From positions 1 through 29,603 of IMG/VR virus record IMGVR_UViG_3300007542_002845: a DNA stretch of 29,603 bases; one strand, given 5' to 3'. Below, one piece after another: positions 19,603-27,343 of the stretch (positions are counted from its first letter, which is position 1; every line of letters starts with the position of its first letter). The position numbers were made by a program, and so were the translations under genes. The stretch is from a virus. The notes under the pieces were generated by a model. That model worked only from the letters and a program-made list of their open reading frames with translations, had not been told where the DNA came from and searched no databases.

Positions 19603-20250
19603 ATGAAACACCTATTTGCCACTTTGTTGCTTTTATTCGCATTCCCATCCGCAGCGATCGCTTCCGACTGTGATGAATTTTATCCAAACAATACAGAGAT
19701 TGTTGTGGAAAACACGCAGGTTATCTGCAAAAATTTCTATGCTATAGTTTGGGACAATCATAATGTTGGTAACGTCTTTTCGACTGAAGTTGTCCAACCA
19801 GACGTAAGGGTTCCCCGCAAAAATGCATTTAGAGCAGACCCAGATGCAATAAAATCGCCGACTCCGGCAGACTATACTAATACTGGATTTGATCGCGGAC
19901 ACATGGTTCCTGCTGCAAACTCAAGCACGCCAGAACAGATGTCTGAAACATTTTTCATGACCAATATGACACCCCAGTATCCCAATGTTAATCGTATTGC
20001 GTGGAGAAAACTTGAAGCATCCGTGCGGAAAATGGATTTTATGTGGGTGGTCACTGGTGCGCACTACGGCGATCGTAGTCTAGTCATCGGCGAGAATAAG
20101 GTATCAGTTCCTACAGTTCTTTACAAGGTTGTCTATCTTAAAGATGGATCGATCATTGGATACATGATCGAAAACAAGAAAGAGAACAAAGAAGCAACAG
20201 AAGTCGATGTTTCTGAGATTGAAAACCTCACAGGAATTAAATTTAAATAA
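19603..20250 (+). CDS. Secreted DNA/RNA non-specific endonuclease (NucA type)
   Basis: The product has 215 residues. A signal peptide MKHLFATLLLLFAFPSAAIA with cleavage before Ser21 is clear. The beta-beta-alpha-Me nuclease motif FDRGHMVPAAN (96-106) carries the general base His100; NMTPQYPNVNRIAWRKLE supplies the metal-binding Asn130 and Glu138. Cys23 and Cys42 may form a disulfide. The catalytic set looks complete. Acting in the periplasm or outside, it could degrade extracellular DNA, scavenge nucleotides or cut DNA of superinfecting phages during entry; the last is inference. The ribosome site (GAGAG 19593-19597) is weak. Confidence 0.92.
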   Translation: MKHLFATLLLLFAFPSAAIASDCDEFYPNNTEIVVENTQVICKNFYAIVWDNHNVGNVFSTEVVQPDVRVPRKNAFRADPDAIKSPTPADYTNTGFDRGHMVPAANSSTPEQMSETFFMTNMTPQYPNVNRIAWRKLEASVRKMDFMWVVTGAHYGDRSLVIGENKVSVPTVLYKVVYLKDGSIIGYMIENKKENKEATEVDVSEIENLTGIKFK

Positions 20251-20255
20251 AACCA

Positions 20256-20284
20256 TTTACTTACTCGATTTTTTATAGTATGAT
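20256..20284 (+). promoter_or_regulatory. Sigma70-like promoter for gp43
   Basis: TTTACT (20256-20261), a 17-nt spacer ending TTTTATAG, and TATGAT (20279-20284). Confidence 0.82.
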
Positions 20285-20310
20285 ATGTTTGAACAGTAAG
20301 AGGGTTTCTA

Positions 20311-22842
20311 ATGAATTTTTATACATGCGCCCATCAGTATGGGTCGAAGATCTTGACGCGAGGTGTGAAGAATGGCGTCAGATTTACTAAACGTGCCGAT
20401 TTCTCACCAACACTATATGTGACAACCAATAAAGAATCCGAATACAAATCCTTGTTCGGCGAGAACCTCTCGCCGATCGAGTTCGAAGACAACAACGCTG
20501 CCAAAGAGTTTATCAATAATTACGGTGAGGTAGACAACTTTACCATCTATGGTCAGACCAACTTCGGGTATCAGTATATCACCACCACATATCCCGAAGA
20601 TGTTGAATGGGATATTAAGCAACTAAACATTCAGACGATCGACATCGAGACCTCTGCTGAAAATGGGTTTCCTGATGTTTTGAATCCCATCGAGGAAGTC
20701 CTCCTGATCACCGTTAAAAATCTGATCAGTCGACAGATTATCACATTCGGGTGCGGCGACTTTGATGATGTAAACTCTGAGATTATAGAAGACCTACGCA
20801 ATAAAGGTAACAAGTTTCTATATGTGAAGTGCGATAACGAGTTCGATCTCTTGGAAACATTCGTTCGATATTACTCGGATAATTATCCTGACATTATCAC
20901 AGGTTGGAACTGCGAACTATTCGACATCGCATATCTGATCTCGCGCATCGAACGTCTCTTCTGCAGCGAAGAAGATAACACGATGAAGAAGAAGTTTTCT
21001 CCATGGGGACTTGTTCGTCGCAAGAGTTTGACCATCATGGGTAAGGAAAATATTTCCTACGACATTACAGGTGTTGCGATCATTGATTATCTAGATCTGT
21101 TCAAGAAATTTACGTACGTCCGTCAAGAATCTTACAAACTAGATCACATTGCCAAGGTCGAACTCGGTAAGAAAAAGTTGGAAAATCCGTATGAATCTTT
21201 CCGAGATTTTTATACCAAGGATTGGCAACGTTTTGTAGAGTATAACATCATCGACGTTGAAATCGTTGACGAACTCGAACACAAAATGAAACTAATCGAA
21301 CTTATTCTGACAATGGCATACGATGCTAAGTGCAATTATACTGATGTGTTCAGTCAGGTTAGGACTTGGGATTGTATTATCTATAATCACCTGCACAAAC
21401 AGAAGATTCAAATTCCTCCGAAGAGGCAGAATGAAGGTCGTCAGATAGAAGGTGCATATGTTAAAGAACCAAAACCAGGACAATATGATTGGGTGGTTTC
21501 ATTCGACGCTACCTCGCTGTATCCTTCAATCATCATGCAGTATAATCAATCTCCCGAAACATTCGTATCTGGTGCTGTCTATGACACGACAGTCAAGGGA
21601 TTGCTTGAAAGCAAGTATGATCTGAGTTCGCTCAAGGACAGAGACTATACGATGACCGCGAATGGTTATTGTTATACTCGCGACAAGCAAGGTAAGTTTC
21701 CTGAGATCGTTCAGAAGTTCTTTGATGATCGTCAGCGTTACAAGAAACTGATGCTCGTAGCGCAACAAGAGTATGAAAAAACAAAAGAGAAACATCTGCT
21801 AAACGATATCTCTAAGTATAACAACTTCCAGATGGCAAGAAAGATTCAGTTAAATTCGCTGTTTGGTGCATGGGGTAACGAATACTTCAGGTATTATGAT
21901 GCTCGTATCGCCGAAGGTATCACGATGACTGGGCAGTATATTATTCAACACGTTGGGAATGCATTAAACAAATATCTCAACAAAGTCGTAGGAACAACTG
22001 GGCATGACTACTCTTTCTACAGTGATACTGATTCTTGCTACGTTTCCTTGGATCCTCTTGTTCGCAAGTATTATGCTAATCTACCTGTCGATCGAGTCGT
22101 TGATATTCTCGATAAGATCTGCGAAGAGAAAATCACAGAGGCAATCAATAAATCCTGTGCGCAACTCGCAGATTATACTAATGCCTTTGAGGAGAAGATT
22201 TACTTCAAACGCGAGGCGATTGCGGAAAGAGGTCTCTGGGTTGCGAAAAAGCGGTATGCGCTTAACGTATATGACAATGAAGGTGTTCGTTACAAGGATC
22301 CGAAACTCAAGGTCATGGGTCTTGAGATTGTTAGATCGTCTACACCTGCGCCAGTAAGAGAAAGTCTAAAAGAAGCAGTGCGTTTGTGTCTAACAGCAGA
22401 CGAAGATACTGTTCAGAGGTTCATCGAACATACTCGTAGTTTGTTCAACAAGATGCCGCCAGAAGATATCGCCTTCCCAAGAGGTGTTAATGGTTTGGTC
22501 AAGTATACTTCAACAGCAGATATCTATGGCAAAGGCACGCCGATGCATGTCAGAGGTGCGTTGCTTTATAATCATTTACTAAAGAAACATGGACTTGATA
22601 AAAAGTATGAGTCTATTCAAGAGGGTGAAAAGATTAAATTCATTTACTTGAAAGAACCAAACACTATTAGAGAAAATTGTATTGCTTTTCTCGGAAAGAT
22701 TCCGAATGAGCTTGACATTAATAGATATGTAGATTATAATACTATGTTCGAAAAGAGTTTTCTAGATCCGCTACAACAGATACTTGATGGGTTGGGTTGG
22801 AAGACTGAAAAAACAGCAACCCTCGAAGATCTGTTTGCTTAA
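20311..22842 (+). CDS. 43: gp43 DNA polymerase (family B)
   Basis: The product has 843 residues (T4: 898). Exonuclease motifs: DIETS (111-115), GWNCELFDIAYL (198-209) and YNIIDVEI (311-318), so proofreading is intact. Polymerase motifs: A DATSLYPS (399-406), B KIQLNSLFG (511-519), C YSDTDS (570-575), then KKRY in the palm/thumb region. The C-terminal end LEDLFA is a likely gp45-binding peptide. AAGAGGG (20298-20304) precedes ATG 20311. It has its own promoter rather than following regA directly as in T4. Confidence 0.98.
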   Translation: MNFYTCAHQYGSKILTRGVKNGVRFTKRADFSPTLYVTTNKESEYKSLFGENLSPIEFEDNNAAKEFINNYGEVDNFTIYGQTNFGYQYITTTYPEDVEWDIKQLNIQTIDIETSAENGFPDVLNPIEEVLLITVKNLISRQIITFGCGDFDDVNSEIIEDLRNKGNKFLYVKCDNEFDLLETFVRYYSDNYPDIITGWNCELFDIAYLISRIERLFCSEEDNTMKKKFSPWGLVRRKSLTIMGKENISYDITGVAIIDYLDLFKKFTYVRQESYKLDHIAKVELGKKKLENPYESFRDFYTKDWQRFVEYNIIDVEIVDELEHKMKLIELILTMAYDAKCNYTDVFSQVRTWDCIIYNHLHKQKIQIPPKRQNEGRQIEGAYVKEPKPGQYDWVVSFDATSLYPSIIMQYNQSPETFVSGAVYDTTVKGLLESKYDLSSLKDRDYTMTANGYCYTRDKQGKFPEIVQKFFDDRQRYKKLMLVAQQEYEKTKEKHLLNDISKYNNFQMARKIQLNSLFGAWGNEYFRYYDARIAEGITMTGQYIIQHVGNALNKYLNKVVGTTGHDYSFYSDTDSCYVSLDPLVRKYYANLPVDRVVDILDKICEEKITEAINKSCAQLADYTNAFEEKIYFKREAIAERGLWVAKKRYALNVYDNEGVRYKDPKLKVMGLEIVRSSTPAPVRESLKEAVRLCLTADEDTVQRFIEHTRSLFNKMPPEDIAFPRGVNGLVKYTSTADIYGKGTPMHVRGALLYNHLLKKHGLDKKYESIQEGEKIKFIYLKEPNTIRENCIAFLGKIPNELDINRYVDYNTMFEKSFLDPLQQILDGLGWKTEKTATLEDLFA

Positions 22843-22862
22843 AGATTGAATGGAGAAAAATT

Positions 22863-23948
22863 ATGAGTTTGATTGATCGCATTAAAAAGAATAGCACCAT
22901 TAAAGAAACCAACGTTCTTGCTGATAGTAAGTTATTCAGCACGAAGGATCTTATTCAAACTTCAGTTCCAGCGCTGAATGTTGCTCTGTCTGGTAAACTT
23001 GACGGTGGTCTGACTCCTGGTCTGACTGTTTTTGCTGGTCCGTCGAAGCACTTCAAGACTGCTTTCGCGATGCTCCTAATTAAGAGTTTCATGGAGAAGT
23101 ATGATGATGGTGTGATTCTTTTCTACGACTCCGAGTTTGGTGCGCCACAATCCTACTTTGAGAATTTCGGGATTGATACGAGTCGAGTAATTCACACGCC
23201 GATTACTGACATTGAGCAGTTGAAGCATGATGTTATGTCGCAGTTGAATCAACTAGAACGTGCTGATAGAATCATGGTTGTGGTCGACTCTGTTGGTAAC
23301 CTCGCTTCAAAGAAGGAAGTGGATGATGCTATTGACGGTAAGTCGGTTGCTGATATGACTCGCGCCAAGCAGATGAAGTCGCTGTTCCGTATGGTAACAC
23401 CGCACCTTACTCTGAAGGATATCCCGATGGTTGTCGTCAACCACACCTATATGGAAATTGGTATGTTCCCGAAGGCGATTGTTTCTGGTGGCACTGGTAT
23501 CTACTACTCAGCGGACAATATCTTCATCATCGGTCGCCAGCAAGAGAAGCAAGGTTCTGAAGTTGTTGGATATAACTTCATCATCAACGTCGAGAAGTCT
23601 CGTTTCGTTCGCGAAAAGTCCAAGATTCCGATCGAAGTTACCTTTGAGGGTGGTATCAGTAAGTGGTCTGGTCTGCTAGATATTGCGCTTCAAAGTGGAC
23701 ATGTGGTTAAACCATCGAATGGTTGGTATAGTCGAGTTGATGGCAGCACTGGTGAGATTGAAGACAAGAAGTGGAGAGTTAAAGATACATACTCCAAGGA
23801 ATTCTGGTTGGATATTCTGACCGATAAAACATTCAGTGACTGGATCGAGAAACGATACCGCATGGCGGGTGGACAGATGGTTCAATCCGATGTAGAAATT
23901 ACAACTGCTGATATCGAAGAAGAATATGACAACATGGACAATGAGTAA
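22863..23948 (+). CDS. uvsX: UvsX RecA-like recombinase
   Basis: The product has 361 residues (T4: 391). It forms the presynaptic filament in recombination-dependent replication. Walker A is GPSKHFKT (59-66), as in T4-type UvsX; FYDSEFGAP and VVVDSVGNL are the catalytic Glu and Walker B regions, and VSGGTGIYYSADNIFIIGR is the loop 2 area. The acidic C-terminus (IEEEYDNMDNE) is typical. GGAG at 22852-22855 precedes ATG 22863. Placement directly after gp43 differs from T4 but matches cyanophages. Confidence 0.96.
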   Translation: MSLIDRIKKNSTIKETNVLADSKLFSTKDLIQTSVPALNVALSGKLDGGLTPGLTVFAGPSKHFKTAFAMLLIKSFMEKYDDGVILFYDSEFGAPQSYFENFGIDTSRVIHTPITDIEQLKHDVMSQLNQLERADRIMVVVDSVGNLASKKEVDDAIDGKSVADMTRAKQMKSLFRMVTPHLTLKDIPMVVVNHTYMEIGMFPKAIVSGGTGIYYSADNIFIIGRQQEKQGSEVVGYNFIINVEKSRFVREKSKIPIEVTFEGGISKWSGLLDIALQSGHVVKPSNGWYSRVDGSTGEIEDKKWRVKDTYSKEFWLDILTDKTFSDWIEKRYRMAGGQMVQSDVEITTADIEEEYDNMDNE

Positions 23949-24168
23949 TTATCTAATAAGACTCTGGGACTATATTAAGTTCCTGTGGGAGAAAGTCTTC
24001 AGTAAAAACTATTGCGAAATTTGTAATAGTAAGGTAGAGTATAATGGTGCCGCGATGTGTTTAATACATGATGAAGGCAACATGTATATCTGCGAAACCT
24101 GTGTAGAAAATGCATGGAGAGAATCCATGGATCCAGTCTTTATAGAAAGTGAAATTGATGTCCAATAA
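23941..24168 (+). CDS. Small Cys4 zinc-finger-like protein
   Basis: The product has 75 residues from ATG 23941, overlapping uvsX by 8 nt. ATG 23926 gives 80 residues. CEIC and CETC pairs about 30 residues apart form a likely zinc ribbon, with an extra Cys between (AAMCLIHDEGNMYIC). The N-terminus (IRLWDYIKFLWEKVFS) is an amphipathic helix. It overlaps the gp41 start, so it is translated between recombinase and helicase; a replication-related role is inferred from position only. Confidence 0.75.
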   Translation: MSNYLIRLWDYIKFLWEKVFSKNYCEICNSKVEYNGAAMCLIHDEGNMYICETCVENAWRESMDPVFIESEIDVQ

Positions 24169-25552
24169 TATTGAGAACGTCATTCTTAATAAACTGCTGA
24201 CTGATGAAGAGTATTTGCGTAAGGTCATTCCTTTCGTTAAGGAAGAATACTTTCATGAGTCAGCAGGGAAAACTATCCTGAGTTATCTTAAAGACTTCGT
24301 TGAGAAGTTTAATTCTCCTCCGTCATTTTCTGCGCTTGAAATTTGCGCACAGAATGACAAGACAGTCAATGAAGTCACATATAAGCAGTTCGTCGAGAAG
24401 TTGGAAACTATCAAGGATCTTGATACCGAAACCAACATGAAGTGGTTGCTTGAAGAAACCGAGAAGTTCTGCAAGGATAAGGCAGTATATAATGCTATCA
24501 TGCAATCTATTCAGATTATTGATGGTAGTGATAAGCAGCACTCGCAGGATGGTATTCCGGCAATCTTACAAGAAGCACTTGGTGTCTGTTTCGACAATAA
24601 TGTTGGTCACGACTACATTGACAATTCCGATTCTCGGTTTGAATACTATCATCGCGACGAGGAAAAACTTCCGTTCGATCTTGAAATGTTCAATAAGATC
24701 ACGGGTGGTGGATTGCCGAACAAATCTTTGAACATTGCTCTCGCTGGAACAGGTGTTGGTAAGTCGTTGTTCATGTGTCACATGGCAGCATCTGTTTTGG
24801 CGAAAGGTAAAAATGTTCTGTACGTTACTCTTGAGATGGCAGAAGAACGTATCGCTGAACGTATCGATGCCAACTTGATGAACGTAAACATTCAAGAACT
24901 TAAAGATCTTTCAAAGACTATGTTTGATCAACGCATCGCTAAGATTCGCAAGATGACTAATGGTAAGTTGATCGTCAAGGAATATCCGACTGCAAGTGCG
25001 CACGTCGGTCATTTCCGAGCATTGTTAAACGAACTGCAACTGAAAAAGAACTTCGCACCTGATATTATCTTCGTTGATTATCTGAATATCTGTGCATCCA
25101 GTCGATTCAAGAGTGGTGTTGGTGTTAACTCATACACTTATGTTAAGGCGATCGCAGAGGAACTGCGAGGTTTGGCAGTCGAGTTTGATCTTCCGATTGT
25201 ATCTGCCACCCAGACAACTCGTAGTGGTTATGCCAATTCAGATGTAGAACTTACCGATACCTCTGAATCGTTTGGTCTACCAGCAACCGCTGACTTGATG
25301 TTTGCACTAATCTCGACTGAAGAACTTGACAAACTTGGACAGTTGATGGTGAAGCAATTGAAAAATCGCTATAATGATCCCGGACTAAATAAGAGGTTCA
25401 TGATTGGTATTGATCGCGGCAAGATGCGCTTGTATGATCTGGAAGATTCTGCCCAAGCAGGCATTACAGATTCAGGACAGGATGATCTTCCAATATTTGA
25501 AAGCACTATTGCAGGCATTAGGTCGAGGGACTTTTCGAAGTTTGATTTTTGA
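24158..25552 (+). CDS. 41: gp41 replicative DNA helicase (DnaB-like)
   Basis: The product has 464 residues (T4: 475). It is the hexameric 5'-3' fork helicase that also activates the gp61 primase. Walker A is GTGVGKS (about 197-203); LYVTLEMAEERIAERIDAN, DIIFVDYLNIC (Walker B) and SATQTTRSGY are DnaB-family motifs. ATG 24158 is preferred over GTG 24149, giving MSNNIENVILNKLLTDEEYL. Its TGA overlaps the next ATG. No primase gene or gp59 loader was recognised in the window. Confidence 0.96.
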   Translation: MSNNIENVILNKLLTDEEYLRKVIPFVKEEYFHESAGKTILSYLKDFVEKFNSPPSFSALEICAQNDKTVNEVTYKQFVEKLETIKDLDTETNMKWLLEETEKFCKDKAVYNAIMQSIQIIDGSDKQHSQDGIPAILQEALGVCFDNNVGHDYIDNSDSRFEYYHRDEEKLPFDLEMFNKITGGGLPNKSLNIALAGTGVGKSLFMCHMAASVLAKGKNVLYVTLEMAEERIAERIDANLMNVNIQELKDLSKTMFDQRIAKIRKMTNGKLIVKEYPTASAHVGHFRALLNELQLKKNFAPDIIFVDYLNICASSRFKSGVGVNSYTYVKAIAEELRGLAVEFDLPIVSATQTTRSGYANSDVELTDTSESFGLPATADLMFALISTEELDKLGQLMVKQLKNRYNDPGLNKRFMIGIDRGKMRLYDLEDSAQAGITDSGQDDLPIFESTIAGIRSRDFSKFDF

Positions 25553-26106
25553 TGGACTTTATTAAGATATACGACAACATTGTTTCCGAGGAAAACTGCT
25601 CTGCGATCATAGATGCAGCAGAGAATATTATCGGGAGAGAAGATCCTGGTCATGGCGTGAAACAGATGCCTAATGGTGTCTCTGTTGATTGTCATTTATA
25701 CGGATCTATCAATCGATTGAGAGAATTATTCGTAGAACCTTTCTGGCAATGCTGGAATGATTACAGTAAATCTTTTGATGTTACAAACAGAACTTTTCCT
25801 GAGACATTAGATGAACATTGGATTGTGGAAAAGACTCACATGGGTGAGTTTAAAGATAAACACGAACAATCTTCTGCATTTGAACGAGATAGATTTGCTG
25901 CTTGGATTTTATTCCTAAATACTATGGATACTAATGTTGAGGAATTTGTAAACCAAGACTTGACTATCAAACCCGTGACTGGAAGAATTGTTATTTTTCC
26001 TGCTTCCTTCACACATAAACACAGACAACTAGATTTACATGGTAATAGATATGTTTCGAGAGGATGGTTTCGCTATCCTGAACGAGGTGGAATTATAAAA
26101 ACGTAA
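25552..26106 (+). CDS. 2OG-Fe(II) oxygenase-like protein
   Basis: The product has 184 residues. ATG 25552 overlaps the gp41 stop (TGATG). The C-terminal half follows the phage prolyl-hydroxylase-like pattern: AAWILFLNTMD, then GRIVIFPASFTHKHRQ and RYVSRGWFRYPE, which supplies the distal His and the 2OG-binding Arg. The first metal motif is KHEQ (residues 103-106) where relatives have HxE or HxD, so the usual carboxylate ligand seems to be Gln. It may bind metal differently or be inactive. Such oxygenases are common in marine T4-type phages, with unknown substrates. Confidence 0.78.
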   Translation: MDFIKIYDNIVSEENCSAIIDAAENIIGREDPGHGVKQMPNGVSVDCHLYGSINRLRELFVEPFWQCWNDYSKSFDVTNRTFPETLDEHWIVEKTHMGEFKDKHEQSSAFERDRFAAWILFLNTMDTNVEEFVNQDLTIKPVTGRIVIFPASFTHKHRQLDLHGNRYVSRGWFRYPERGGIIKT

Positions 26107-26116
26107 TGGAGTTATT

Positions 26117-26479
26117 ATGACTGAGCAAACTGAAGTACAGAATGAAGTTAATCTGAAGGTGGTTATTTCCACGCTAATCTGGACCAATTCTGGTTCTGAT
26201 GATCTTCCTATGTGGAAGGCAAGTGGTGGTAAGGAGTATATCGTAGCACGTTTGGATCGCGATCCCACATGGGAAGAAGTTGCAGAACTCGTCGATCAAA
26301 AGCGGCATCTGGTCGAGACTCACGTGGAAAAGTTCCACGAAACAATGTCGGGTTGGCAAGTTTACCATGCAGAAGGTATGACACACAGCGAGTTCTTACA
26401 ATATAAACTCACTGATTATGTTGAGTTCCCTGCTATCGACCTCACCAATCTAGACGAAGAAGATGGTCAACCAACATAA
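26117..26479 (+). CDS. Hypothetical protein, unknown function
   Basis: The product has 120 residues, with TGGAG at 26107-26111 before ATG 26117. No domain is recognised. Trp- and His-rich segments (MWKASGGKEYIVARLDRDPT and ETHVEKFHETMSGWQVYHAE) precede an acidic end. It sits between the oxygenase-like gene and a glycosyltransferase and overlaps the latter by 17 nt, so all three are likely translated together. Confidence 0.75.
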   Translation: MTEQTEVQNEVNLKVVISTLIWTNSGSDDLPMWKASGGKEYIVARLDRDPTWEEVAELVDQKRHLVETHVEKFHETMSGWQVYHAEGMTHSEFLQYKLTDYVEFPAIDLTNLDEEDGQPT

Positions 26480-27173
26480 GCGGTTCACCCTAGTATATAC
26501 TTACTACAACGAACCGCACCATTTACAAAGACAGATGCGTCAATGGGAGAAACACTATAAAACTCCCATTGACATCTTTCTTTTCGACGATGGTTCGCAG
26601 ATCCATCCAGCACGTGATGTCATTAAAGACATCAAACTACCAGAAAACATCAAACTCTCGTTCTATGAGGTAACTAAAGACCTCGGATTCAATGGACATG
26701 GATGTCGTAATCTTGCAGCGCAAGAATGTAAGACTCCATGGTTAATCTATCTTGACATTGATACAGTTCTCAGAGAACAAGATCTAGAAAAATTGCAGGA
26801 CTATGATCTCGATCCCAAAACGAGATATGATTTTTTTGGGAAACTGCGTGGTTCTAAGAACAGATCATGGCAGTTGAATAAGTTTGTAATTTCTAAAGAT
26901 ATGTATCTAGAATCAGGTGGTTATGATGAGCGAACGACCGGATGGCACACTGGTGATAGAGAGTACATGAAACGACTCGACGAAAAATACAAAAAAGAAA
27001 ATTTGGATTGGACCAATCTTGACGTAGTTCGTGGCGGCAGAAACGGTAGAAAAAAAGAAGGGATTGACATTCCGATTTATGATGATGAGAATATGATTCT
27101 CTATTTCCCTCCGATGCCAAAAGAGTTGCCACCAGTTCCAACCATAAATTTCCCGTGGAAAAAAGTGTTTTAA
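26463..27173 (+). CDS. Family 2 glycosyltransferase
   Basis: The product has 236 residues. A GT-A fold is indicated by VYTYYNEPHHL, FDDGS (41-45, nucleotide-binding Asp), the GCRNLAAQECKTPWLIYLDID segment with metal-binding D98-x-D100, and ESGGYDERTTGWHTGDREYM as the acceptor loop with a possible catalytic Asp. There is no membrane segment, so it should be soluble. Targets could be DNA bases, a phage protein or a host glycan; the window has no base-hydroxymethylating gene, which argues mildly against DNA glucosylation. It has a 17-nt overlap with the preceding gene. Confidence 0.85.
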   Translation: MVNQHKRFTLVYTYYNEPHHLQRQMRQWEKHYKTPIDIFLFDDGSQIHPARDVIKDIKLPENIKLSFYEVTKDLGFNGHGCRNLAAQECKTPWLIYLDIDTVLREQDLEKLQDYDLDPKTRYDFFGKLRGSKNRSWQLNKFVISKDMYLESGGYDERTTGWHTGDREYMKRLDEKYKKENLDWTNLDVVRGGRNGRKKEGIDIPIYDDENMILYFPPMPKELPPVPTINFPWKKVF

Positions 27174-27289
27174 TAAATACGTTTGAGCACTTGGACGAGC
27201 ACGAAGCAGATCCTAAGAATCACCTTTTATTCCGTTCGCCGGAAAACATAGAAATGGTGCGAAATTTAAGTGTCTTTTTTTATAAATAA
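27155..27289 (+). CDS. Possible short protein (44 aa) overlapping the GT2 end
   Basis: GTG 27155 opens a 44-codon frame ending at TAA 27287-27289. The translation includes TFEHLDEHEADPKNHLLFRS and ENIEMVRNLSVFFYK, which reads like a natural soluble peptide. There is no clear ribosome site, and the last codons contain the late promoter TATAAATA. It may be a real small gene, or the remnant of a longer one; nothing else fills this 160-nt gap apart from promoters. Confidence 0.3.
   Translation: MEKSVLINTFEHLDEHEADPKNHLLFRSPENIEMVRNLSVFFYK
27281..27288 (+). promoter_or_regulatory. T4-type late promoter (TATAAATA)
   Basis: An exact late consensus, preceded by a T-run, 4 nt before the -35 box of the next promoter and about 56 nt before ATG 27344. 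It is well placed for late expression of a packaged protein. Confidence 0.75.
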
Positions 27290-27292
27290 GGC

Positions 27293-27321
27293 TTGACATT
27301 ATCGCAGTTTCGCGGTATAAT
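27293..27321 (+). promoter_or_regulatory. Consensus sigma70 promoter
   Basis: TTGACA (27293-27298) preceded by AAGGC, a 17-nt spacer ending CGCGG, and a perfect TATAAT (27316-27321). It is the strongest match in the window. Confidence 0.9.
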
Positions 27322-27343
27322 ACCTTATTACGATGGAATGTTG

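Noticed and set aside
27225-27245. tRNA-like TTCCG-TTCGC-CGGAA hairpin
   Set aside because: The stem is 5 bp with a 5-nt loop and no other tRNA arms can be drawn; no tRNA gene was found in the window.
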